Positions 1 to 5,552 of a DNA stretch of 7,396 nucleotides are shown one piece after another. This DNA is from Caldora sp. SIO3E6. Its GTDB lineage: Bacteria > Cyanobacteriota > Cyanobacteriia > Cyanobacteriales > Coleofasciculaceae. The DNA lies in assembly GCA_010672185.1 (NCBI GenBank), contig JAAHHL010000318.1:1-7396 (forward strand), written 5' to 3'. Every line of letters starts with the position of its first letter. Position 1 is the first letter of the stretch. The notes under the pieces were generated by a model that made no database searches, was not told where the DNA came from, and saw only the letters and a program-made list of their open reading frames with translations. The translations under genes and the position numbers were made by a program.

Positions 1-291
1 TGGTGCTTGACATATAGGACAGGTGTAGTACAATCCAATTTCTGGTTTGTATTCTTCTTGGCAAGAATGACAAAAAGCAATCAAAGGTGTCTCGCGAATT
101 GCTAACTTGACTCCCTCTAAAAAACTGTTGCGAGTTTGTACAGTAAATGCAAACTGCAAACTGGCTGGTTCTACGCAAGTGAATTGCCCAACAATCAAAT
201 GAATTGTTTCTATTTGTGGCTGCTGATCTTGAGACTCATACCAGTCTTTGACCGTCAGTATGAGGGCTTTAGTCATATCAGTTTCGTGCAT
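1..291 (-). CDS. hypA: HypA-family nickel chaperone, 3' end beyond window (GhaA-like)
   Basis: The frame encodes 97 residues and runs off the window edge; HypA proteins are usually about 113-120 residues, so roughly 20 C-terminal residues are missing. It starts MHETDMTKAL: the N-terminal Met-His-Glu is the HypA nickel site (His2). The zinc-binding motif is visible as C74-X2-C77 and C91-P-X-C94. HypA proteins deliver Ni2+, with the GTPase HypB, to [NiFe]-hydrogenase or other nickel enzymes. Here the neighbour upstream on the same strand is a guanidine-hydrolase-type ureohydrolase, not a hydrogenase gene. In Synechocystis the equivalent pair sll1078/sll1079 sits beside sll1077 and is needed to activate that enzyme, so the likely client is the hydrolase; that assignment is inferred from context. 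The ATG at 291 is chosen because His2 must follow Met1; the Shine-Dalgarno is weak. A hypB homologue is expected just outside the window. Confidence 0.93.
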   Translation of the reverse strand, partial: MHETDMTKALILTVKDWYESQDQQPQIETIHLIVGQFTCVEPASLQFAFTVQTRNSFLEGVKLAIRETPLIAFCHSCQEEYKPEIGLYYTCPICQAP

Positions 292-595
292 TTTGCATTA
301 CCATTTGACTAATTTTTTCATGATATTCAAGTCTTGATCAAGCTCATTCCCTCGATTCCGCCCAGGAAAAACATTAGAGGCTGAGTATTTAGGACTATTT
401 TCCTTGAGAAGCTTAAAAAAAAAACTCTCCTCTAGTATTAACCATACCGTAAATTGGTATACCAAGAGAGAGATTTTCTAACATATAATTAATGTCAAGT
501 TCGGCTAAACAGTCATCATTTACTTCTACCTTGCAAACTTTTTCCCTCCCTAGCCTGCGGCTTCTGCTTGCAGTACCACCTTATTGCAATTATCG
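292..595. other. Spacer between gdmH and hypA; contains terminator and a short open frame
   Basis: This 304-bp gap separates two same-strand genes. It contains a hairpin plus T-run (415-472), a 10-bp palindrome CTTGATCAAG (333-342) and a minus-strand frame open from 580 to its stop at 413-415. The only ATG-initiated part of that frame is 23 codons from 484, and it runs through the terminator hairpin, so it is not called as a gene. A TTGACA hexamer on the minus strand (493-498) has no good -10 at standard spacing. No guanidine-I (ykkC) riboswitch signature was recognised. Where hypA transcription begins is not clear from sequence. Confidence 0.6.
415..472 (-). terminator. Intrinsic terminator downstream of gdmH
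   Basis: Read on the minus strand, the arm at 472-459 pairs with 438-425: fourteen positions with three G-U wobbles and one mismatch. An inner ACCA/TGGT stem can extend it. Ten consecutive T residues (424-415) follow immediately. The T-run lies on the correct side only for minus-strand transcription, that is, for transcripts coming from gdmH about 120 nt upstream. It lies before hypA, so it could reduce read-through and set the enzyme-to-chaperone ratio. Pairing was done by eye and no folding energy was computed. Confidence 0.65.
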
Positions 596-1789
596 TTACT
601 CCCATTTAACCAGTTCTGGCTGTGACTCTGGATGAATATAAGCGGGTTTACCTGAACGTGGCAATTGTCCAGAAATGACTAAGTGAGCCATAGTATCACA
701 AATGACCCGAGTTGCCATTAAAGCTGTAATATCACTAATGTCATAAGGGGGAGAAACTTCTACTACTTCCAAACCACAAACTGGGGTATTTTGTACGATT
801 TTCTTCAGTAAGTAGAGGGCTTCACGGGGAAGTAAACCACCAGGTTCGGGCCATCCTGTACCAGGAACAAAACCGGCATCAATGCAATCGATATCAAAGC
901 TAATCCACACACAGTCTGTGCCATCGGTTGCTCGCTCAATTGCAAAATCTGCGGCAGCATCTAGCCCCATTTCTGTAATATCGGTTACAGTCAGGATATT
1001 CGTAGCCCGTTCTCGGCAGACTTTGACCCCCTGACGGGGTACTTGCCAGCCTCCAATACCGAGTTGCACTAAGTTTTTTGCTGGGGCATTTTTGAGATTA
1101 GTGGCGTGAAACCAGGGGCAAGTATGCATCCGTTCATCAAGATCGGTTTCTTGAGTATCCACATGGCGATCGAAGTGAATAATACCAACTTTTTTCTCAC
1201 CTAGGTGACGACAAATTCCTCTAACAGTAGGAAAACCGATGGAGTGATCACCCCCTAAAATAATGGGAAATGCTCCTGAACTAAAGACGTGAGCCACACC
1301 TTTGGAAATTTGGTCGAAGGACTTTTCGTTATTGGCGGGAATCGTAAAAATATCCCCGGCATCACACAAGGTAATTTGCTCCCGCAAATCAACACCGAGT
1401 TCAAAATTGTAGGGAGTGTAAAGAGCGCTAATGCGCCGAATACCTTGGGGACCAAATCTTGTGCCAGGGCGATAGGTGGTTCCTGAATCGTGGGGAACAC
1501 CGATGATGGCGACATCGTAGTTCCCAACTTGGCGCACATCTTCTATATAAGGTGCTTTGAGGAAGGTATTAATCCCGGCATAGTGAGGCAGTTCCCCCCG
1601 TGAAAAAGTAGGAATTGTGCGATCGCGAATACTTTCTGCTGCTTCTAAACCGTATGTTAAACCCTGGTCAACTTCTTGCTGCCAGCCGGTTAAGGGAAGC
1701 TGTCTTTCTCGCTCCAAAGCCCATTGAGCTTCACTGGAATTTCCATTGCTACTAGCGTTGGGAGGGTGAAAGGGTAACTGTTCACTCAT
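596..1789 (-). CDS. gdmH: Ni-dependent guanidine hydrolase (GdmH/Sll1077 type; usually annotated agmatinase)
   Basis: The product has 397 residues and belongs to the arginase/agmatinase (ureohydrolase) family. All six binuclear-metal ligands are visible: H182 in GGDHS, D207, H209 and D211 in FDRHVDT, and D299 and D301 in SFDIDCID. It is longer than typical agmatinases (about 300-320 residues) because of an N-terminal extension of some 70-80 residues, as in Synechocystis Sll1077, and resembles that protein along its length from memory, including TGWPEPGG around residue 313. Sll1077 was shown to be a Ni2+-dependent guanidine hydrolase releasing urea and ammonia. The adjacent hypA supports this over agmatinase. 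Start: ATG 1789 has AGGA 8 nt upstream (1798-1801) and gives the family N-terminus MSEQLPF. An in-frame ATG at 1840 adds 17 residues but has no Shine-Dalgarno and lies upstream of the predicted transcription start. Substrate is inferred, not tested. Confidence 0.93.
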   Translation of the reverse strand: MSEQLPFHPPNASSNGNSSEAQWALERERQLPLTGWQQEVDQGLTYGLEAAESIRDRTIPTFSRGELPHYAGINTFLKAPYIEDVRQVGNYDVAIIGVPHDSGTTYRPGTRFGPQGIRRISALYTPYNFELGVDLREQITLCDAGDIFTIPANNEKSFDQISKGVAHVFSSGAFPIILGGDHSIGFPTVRGICRHLGEKKVGIIHFDRHVDTQETDLDERMHTCPWFHATNLKNAPAKNLVQLGIGGWQVPRQGVKVCRERATNILTVTDITEMGLDAAADFAIERATDGTDCVWISFDIDCIDAGFVPGTGWPEPGGLLPREALYLLKKIVQNTPVCGLEVVEVSPPYDISDITALMATRVICDTMAHLVISGQLPRSGKPAYIHPESQPELVKWE

Positions 1790-1843
1790 TAAATTGTTCC
1801 TACTACACTTGGGGATGGAGTACCAACAATTTTGAAGCATTAA

Positions 1844-1859
1844 TGTATCTAAAGCTACA
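1844..1859 (-). promoter_or_regulatory. NtcA-type binding site upstream of gdmH
   Basis: The sequence TGTATCTAAAGCTACA is a perfect match to the extended NtcA palindrome TGTA-N8-TACA. NtcA is the cyanobacterial global nitrogen regulator and usually activates from a site centred near -41.5, with about 22 bp between the GTA-N8-TAC core and a TAN3T -10 box. On the minus strand, exactly 22 bp after the core lies TACTCC (1822-1817), one base short of TAN3T. Transcription would then start near 1810, leaving a leader of about 20 nt before the ATG at 1789. This agrees with the chosen start codon. Occupancy is inferred. Confidence 0.65.
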
Positions 1860-1879
1860 AAATTTATGGAGTATAGTCG

Positions 1880-1896
1880 TTGGTCATTGGTTATTG
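1880..1896 (+). repeat. Degenerate TTGGTCA heptamer repeat
   Basis: Two heptamers (TTGGTCA at 1880-1886, TTGGTTA at 1887-1893) plus TTG. This is a very short member of the tandem heptamers common between genes of filamentous cyanobacteria. It overlaps the palindrome ATTGAGACTCAAT (1893-1905). Confidence 0.4.
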
Positions 1897-1905
1897 AGAC
1901 TCAAT

Positions 1906-2031
1906 TTGCTGGTTTGACTCCCCAAAAGGTGTGCCAAAATAAGATAAAGAAATGTTAAACAAAGGTTGAGTCCCCGATAACTAAAGACAAGACTTAAAAT
2001 AACACCATCGTTATCATTTGAGGCTAATTAG
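1906..2031 (+). promoter_or_regulatory. Probable ilvB upstream region with two related direct repeats
   Basis: This lies between the divergent gdmH and ilvB genes. GGTTTGACTCCCC (1911-1923) and GGTTGAGTCCCC (1964-1975) are related direct repeats about 53 bp apart, each with a TTGA(C/G)T core that could be a -35 hexamer. Possible -10 boxes are CAAAAT (1935-1940) and TAAAAT (1995-2000), but neither has ideal spacing, so no exact promoter is claimed. GAGG at 2020-2023 is the ribosome binding site, 8 nt before the GTG start at 2032. Confidence 0.3.
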
Positions 2032-3909
2032 GTGCAGTCCCCAACTATCTCCAATACCAGCACAATCTCCCAAGCAACCGCACTACCTAAAACCACCACT
2101 CGCCAAACAGGTGCTTTTGCTCTCATTGACTCTCTGAGGCGTCATGGTGTCGAGCATATCTTCGGCTATCCTGGTGGAGCAATTCTGCCAATTTACGACG
2201 AACTGTATAAGTGGGAAGCTAGAGATGAAATACAGCATATCCTGGTTCGACATGAGCAGGGAGCTTCCCATGCAGCAGACGGTTATGCCCGTGCTACCGG
2301 TAAAGTAGGTGTCTGTTTCGCCACTTCCGGTCCTGGAGCAACTAACTTAGTTACAGGTATTGCCACTGCTCACATGGATTCTATTCCTTTGGTAGTAGTT
2401 ACCGGTCAGGTCACCCGTGCAGCAATTGGCTCTGATGCCTTTCAGGAAACTGACATTTATGGCATTACTCTGCCGGTTGTCAAGCATTCTTATGTAGTAC
2501 GCGACCCCAGGGATATGGCAAGGATTGTTGCTGAAGCCTTTGATCTGGCTATTACAGGACGTCCTGGCCCTGTGCTGATTGATATTCCTAAGGATGTAGG
2601 CTTAGAAGAATTTGACTATACACCAGTAGAACCTAGTACGGTCAAGTTAAGGGGCTATCGTCCCACAATGAAAGGCAATCCTCGCCAAATCAACCAGGCA
2701 CTCAATCTCATGCGTTTGGCTAAACGACCTCTACTATATGTAGGAGGTGGTACGATCGCTTCTAGTGCCCACGTCGAATTGCAAAAATTAGCAGAAATTT
2801 TCCAAATCCCAGTCACCACAACCCTAATGGGTAAGGGTTCATTTGATGAATCTCATCCTTTATCTGTAGGGATGTTGGGAATGCATGGCACTGCCTATGC
2901 CAACTTTGCGGTGAGTGAGTGTGACTTGCTGATTGCCGTAGGTACTCGTTTTGATGACCGGGTAACAGGTAAACTAGATCAATTTGCCTGCCATGCTCAA
3001 GTGATTCATATTGATATTGATCCTGCAGAGGTAGGGAAAAATCGAGAACCTCAAGTGCCAATTGTCGGTGATGTACGGTTGGTGCTGAATAGCTTATTGC
3101 GCCGCCATCAAGAATTGGGTATCTCAACGGAACCGGAGCAAACCAAAGAGTGGTTGTTACGCATTAAGCGTTGGCGCTTGGAATACCCCTTACAAGTACC
3201 TCAATATCCTGATAGTATCTCTCCTCAAGAAGTAATTGTGGAGTTAAGGCGTCAAGCACCCAATGCTTACTACACTACAGATGTCGGTCAACATCAAATG
3301 TGGTCAGCACAATTCCTTCAAAATGGACCACGCCAGTGGATTACCAGTGGTGGTTTAGGAACCATGGGATATGGTTTACCCGCAGCTATGGGTGTGAAAG
3401 TAGCACTGCCAAACGAACAAGTAATTTGTGTTGCTGGAGATGCGAGTATCCAAATGAATATTCAGGAATTGGGTACTTTGGCACAGTATGGCATCAATGT
3501 GAAAACCGTAATTATTAATAACGGTTGGCAAGGGATGGTGCGCCAGTGGCAACAGGCTTTCTTTGGAGAGCGCTATTCTTCATCTAATATGGAAGTCGGG
3601 ATGCCGGACTTTGTAAAATTAGCTGAGGCTTATGACATTAAAGGTATGCTTGTCAGTAGTCGGGATGAACTGAAAGATGCGATCGCCCAAATCTTGGCTT
3701 ATGATAGTCCAGTACTAGCAGATATAAGGGTTACCAAGGACGAAAACTGCTATCCTATGGTAGCTCCCGGCAAGAGCAATGCTCAGATGCTCGGTTTACC
3801 AGAGCGCAAGCAGCCAGAACCAACCGTAGAATCAATCAATTGCAGTAACTGTGGTGCTCAAAATCTTCCTAGTAACAACTTCTGTCCTGAATGTGGCGCG
3901 AAGCTTTAA
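2032..3909 (+). CDS. ilvB: Acetolactate synthase (AHAS) large catalytic subunit with C-terminal zinc ribbon
   Basis: The 625-residue product is a biosynthetic thiamine-diphosphate enzyme. It condenses two pyruvates to 2-acetolactate, or pyruvate plus 2-oxobutyrate to 2-aceto-2-hydroxybutyrate, starting valine, leucine and isoleucine synthesis. Domains: N-terminal Pyr domain (about 26-195) with catalytic Glu75 in RHEQGA; central FAD-type domain (about 215-355) with VGTRFDDRVTGK; C-terminal ThDP-binding domain (about 395-570), with the Mg/ThDP motif running from GDAS (469-472) to NN (496-497). MVRQWQ around W506 is typical of true AHAS and favours this over catabolic acetolactate synthases or other ThDP enzymes. 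Residues 604-621 add C-X2-C-X10-C-X2-C, a small zinc ribbon beyond the usual AHAS end. Start: GTG 2032, with GAGG 8 nt upstream. No ilvN (small regulatory subunit) is adjacent. Confidence 0.96.
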   Translation: MQSPTISNTSTISQATALPKTTTRQTGAFALIDSLRRHGVEHIFGYPGGAILPIYDELYKWEARDEIQHILVRHEQGASHAADGYARATGKVGVCFATSGPGATNLVTGIATAHMDSIPLVVVTGQVTRAAIGSDAFQETDIYGITLPVVKHSYVVRDPRDMARIVAEAFDLAITGRPGPVLIDIPKDVGLEEFDYTPVEPSTVKLRGYRPTMKGNPRQINQALNLMRLAKRPLLYVGGGTIASSAHVELQKLAEIFQIPVTTTLMGKGSFDESHPLSVGMLGMHGTAYANFAVSECDLLIAVGTRFDDRVTGKLDQFACHAQVIHIDIDPAEVGKNREPQVPIVGDVRLVLNSLLRRHQELGISTEPEQTKEWLLRIKRWRLEYPLQVPQYPDSISPQEVIVELRRQAPNAYYTTDVGQHQMWSAQFLQNGPRQWITSGGLGTMGYGLPAAMGVKVALPNEQVICVAGDASIQMNIQELGTLAQYGINVKTVIINNGWQGMVRQWQQAFFGERYSSSNMEVGMPDFVKLAEAYDIKGMLVSSRDELKDAIAQILAYDSPVLADIRVTKDENCYPMVAPGKSNAQMLGLPERKQPEPTVESINCSNCGAQNLPSNNFCPECGAKL

Positions 3910-3952
3910 TATCATGTCCGGTTGAATACTTATCATTAAGGCTGATGCGACC

Positions 3953-3980
3953 GACGCGGGGACGCGGGGACGCGGGGACG
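3953..3980. repeat. Tandem octamer GACGCGGG (three copies plus partial)
   Basis: Three exact head-to-tail copies of GACGCGGG (3953-3976) are followed by GACG. It is GC-rich compared with its surroundings and lies 43 bp after the ilvB stop. It is an STRR-type short tandem repeat. Confidence 0.85.
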
Positions 3981-3992
3981 GGTCGAGAGGGA

Positions 3993-4021
3993 TTTTCATG
4001 CATGGTGGTGAAAAATTTTTT
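3993..4021 (+). terminator. Weak candidate terminator for ilvB
   Basis: TTTTCA (3993-3998) can pair with TGAAAA (4009-4014) across a 10-nt loop, followed by ATTTTTT (4015-4021). The stem is short and AT-rich, so this is tentative. The GC-rich hairpin at 4042-4057 is an alternative structure but lacks a T-run. Confidence 0.25.
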
Positions 4022-4040
4022 CATAGGGACTGCCTCTTGT

Positions 4041-4069
4041 TCCCCTCCTTGGAGGGGTTAGGGGTGGGT
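4041..4069. repeat. GC-rich hairpin repeat CCCCTCC...GGAGGGG
   Basis: CCCCTCC (4042-4048) and GGAGGGG (4051-4057) are perfect inverted arms separated by TT, followed by TTAGGGGTGGGT. From memory, this unit recurs in many cyanobacterial genomes between genes. It lies between convergent genes and may act as a transcript-end structure. Confidence 0.55.
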
Positions 4070-4076
4070 CCTGCCT

Positions 4077-4273
4077 CATTGGTGTCAACTTAAGCCACAA
4101 CCATTGCCAATTGATGCTTTCGAGACGTTCTACTTTCTCTCTTAGCGGGTGGCGTTACCCTACCTGATTAACAGTAAAAAGAGCCAGCGACAGGAGCATT
4201 CTCTTGCTCCTCCGCTCCTCCGCTCCTCTGCTCCCCAGCTTCAAGCGCTTTTCAGGTTAAGTTGACACCAATG
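4077..4273. mobile_element. MITE-like element with perfect 17-bp terminal inverted repeats
   Basis: CATTGGTGTCAACTTAA (4077-4093) is the exact reverse complement of 4257-4273, enclosing a 197-bp unit with no plausible coding frame. That architecture suggests a non-autonomous element or an internally deleted insertion sequence. No clear target-site duplication was found; TGCCTC occurs at 4072-4077 and 4279-4284 but does not abut both ends. The right arm also folds on itself (CACCAA 4266-4271 with TTGGTG 4275-4280). Inside are a 7-bp hairpin (4192-4198 with 4205-4211) and an octamer array. Confidence 0.45.
4206..4237. repeat. Tandem octamer GCTCCTCC (four units, last two diverged)
   Basis: GCTCCTCC at 4206-4213 and 4214-4221, then GCTCCTCT and GCTCCCCA. 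It is a pyrimidine-rich short tandem repeat inside the inverted-repeat unit. Confidence 0.75.
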
Positions 4274-4297
4274 GTTGGTGCCTCCTAACTCCTGCCT

Positions 4298-5146
4298 TCA
4301 GCAAGCGCCAACTATTTCCGGGGTGTTAAGGGAACGCGAATTTGATTGAAGCTCAGCCAAATAACGCACAATTGTTTGAGCTGTAGCTATATTAGTTGCC
4401 AATGGCACTGGATGCAGATCAGATAATCTTGAGAGTGCTTCTAATTCTGGTTGATCTGTTCTCCGTGCAAGGGGTTCCCTCAAATAGATAATGGCTTGGA
4501 TGTTTCCTGACAAGATTAACGAACCAATTCCTTGATCTCCTGCCATTAATTGTTGAGCCTGGATGGTTTTACTGACAGTTACCTCCGTTTGCTGCTCCAA
4601 AATTTCCCCAGTTGCAGCAGTTGCTGCAATTGCATGGATGGAGAAAAAATCTTGGTGTTCTAAGACTAAATCCACCAATTCTGCTGTTTTTTGCTCACAA
4701 GCTAGCAGAGCGATGTACTCCCTTGTGTCCCTATACTTGTCTTTCAGTAATCTTTGTATGGCAGATTCAGTAAGCGCACTAATCAACTTTACTCCGATAT
4801 TACATCGGTTAAAATTGAGTTCCTCGATATCGTCAAAGGTGATAATGGCGATTTCCCCCTGACTAGCTGCTACTACATCCACTGTCCTAGGACTTGATTT
4901 AATTAAGGCTATCTCTCCCAAGAGGTCTCCTTGAGTCAGGGTAGCAATGACTTGCTCATTGTCAATAATTTCGACTTCACCGCTGATGATGATACCTAAA
5001 TAAGTCCCTACTTCTCCCTTACGCATCATCACCTGCCCTGCAAAAAATTTGTGGCAAGAAAAATATTCACTGATGATTTGCAGCTCTTCGGTATAAAAGT
5101 TTCTTAATAAATCCAGCTCCAAAAGTAAATTTTTGGTGATAGTCAT
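4298..5146 (-). CDS. Cyclic-nucleotide-binding domain fused to a methylglyoxal-synthase-like domain
   Basis: The 282-residue product has two recognisable halves. Residues about 12-125 form a CRP/PKA-type cNMP-binding beta-roll whose phosphate-binding cassette is visible as G77-E78-I-A-L followed by S-P86-R87-T88; the Glu and Arg that bind ribose and phosphate are kept. No helix-turn-helix follows. Residues about 143-265 align with methylglyoxal synthase (E. coli MgsA numbering): T45, T48 and G49 are kept as T176, T179 and G180, the catalytic D71 as D204 in GDQ, and the ATN-ATA stretch as 250-255. However H19, D20, K23, T47, S65, G66, H98 and D101 are replaced by C150, E151, T154, A178, Q198, Q199, D231 and E234. 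Conversion of dihydroxyacetone phosphate to methylglyoxal is therefore doubtful; a ligand-sensing role is more likely. It appears soluble, with no signal or membrane segment. The ATG at 5146 lacks a strong Shine-Dalgarno. It stands alone, convergent with ilvB. Confidence 0.85.
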   Translation of the reverse strand: MTITKNLLLELDLLRNFYTEELQIISEYFSCHKFFAGQVMMRKGEVGTYLGIIISGEVEIIDNEQVIATLTQGDLLGEIALIKSSPRTVDVVAASQGEIAIITFDDIEELNFNRCNIGVKLISALTESAIQRLLKDKYRDTREYIALLACEQKTAELVDLVLEHQDFFSIHAIAATAATGEILEQQTEVTVSKTIQAQQLMAGDQGIGSLILSGNIQAIIYLREPLARRTDQPELEALSRLSDLHPVPLATNIATAQTIVRYLAELQSNSRSLNTPEIVGAC

Positions 5147-5208
5147 TACAGTATTTGCTCATTCTTCTAAGGTTTTAACATCTACAGCAAAACAACGGCA
5201 ATATAGGT

Positions 5209-5241
5209 TTAGGTGTTAGGTGTTAGGTGTTAGGTGAGGTG
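5209..5241. repeat. Tandem heptamer TTAGGTG (four copies plus partial)
   Basis: Four exact TTAGGTG units (5209-5236) are followed by AGGTG. A further degenerate copy, TTAGGTA, occurs at 5462-5468. It is an STRR-type heptamer just upstream of the cNMP-binding gene. Confidence 0.9.
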
Positions 5242-5349
5242 TGATACACAATCCGGATAATTCCCATACAAATTATTCTTCAAGCAAAATTCAGCTCCTC
5301 CAGCTTAACTTAATAAAAGTATAGTTATTCAACCGGATTTTATATGAGG

Positions 5350-5454
5350 TATAGCGCTACGCGCAATTCAAAATTCAAAATTCAAAATTCAAAAATAGAC
5401 CATGACTAAGTTTCAGGCTTTATTAATGTCCTAACCTAAGTGCGTAGTGCTATA
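5350..5454. repeat. Imperfect 13-bp inverted repeat enclosing a heptamer array
   Basis: TATAGCGCTACGC (5350-5362) pairs with GCGTAGTGCTATA (5442-5454) at 12 of 13 positions, the exception being a possible G-U pair. The 105-bp unit contains the AATTCAA array and no coding frame. The shape resembles a small palindromic or REP/MITE-like element. Confidence 0.45.
5365..5392. repeat. Tandem heptamer AATTCAA (four copies)
   Basis: Four perfect AATTCAA units run head to tail, followed by an A-run. AT-rich heptamers of this type are typical of filamentous cyanobacterial intergenic DNA. Confidence 0.9.
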
Positions 5455-5552
5455 TCAAGTGTTAGGTAATTTTTTACTTTCAGGATTAAAAATCAAAAAT
5501 GATATTTTTTCTCTATTCTTTTAAAATAAATAAGCTCTGAGTAAAAATTATT

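Larger units (their letters stand above)
5147..5552. other. Repeat-rich intergenic region between divergent genes
   Basis: This 406-bp spacer must hold the promoters of the cNMP-binding gene (leftward) and the DUF2157 gene (rightward), but no convincing -35/-10 pair or NtcA site was found. It contains two heptamer arrays and an imperfect inverted repeat, listed separately. CCGGAT occurs at 5253-5258 and 5333-5338, the cores of 7-bp inverted arms AATCCGG/CCGGATT. Close to the DUF2157 start the DNA is very AT-rich, with a small hairpin AAAAAT/ATTTTT (5495-5509). Confidence 0.5.

Noticed and set aside
449..462. A second GTA-N8-TAC match (GTAAATTGGTATAC) upstream of hypA, possibly another NtcA site
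   Set aside because: It lacks the outer T and A, has no TAN3T box at 22-23 bp, and lies inside the terminator hairpin, whose pairing explains the symmetry. A six-base core is expected by chance about twice in a window this size.
1289..1539. Open frames on both strands inside gdmH, and similar ones inside ilvB, the cNMP-binding gene and DUF2157
   Set aside because: They overlap strongly conserved coding sequence in other frames, have no recognisable domains and no ribosome binding sites; they are shadows.
1790..1840. Upstream ATG at 1840 as the gdmH start (17 extra residues)
   Set aside because: It has no Shine-Dalgarno, the added residues do not resemble the family N-terminus, and it lies between the NtcA site and the likely -10.
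1790..2031. Guanidine-I, -II or -III riboswitch controlling gdmH
   Set aside because: No ykkC-type conserved blocks and no ACGR-loop hairpin pairs were recognised on the minus strand here, nor in 292-595. The predicted leader of about 20 nt is too short to hold one.
4298..5146. CRP/FNR-type transcription factor
   Set aside because: The region after the cNMP domain contains no helix-turn-helix; it aligns instead with the methylglyoxal synthase fold.
5209..5392. CRISPR array suggested by regularly repeated units
   Set aside because: The units are 7 bp and directly adjacent, with no spacers; they are short tandem repeats.
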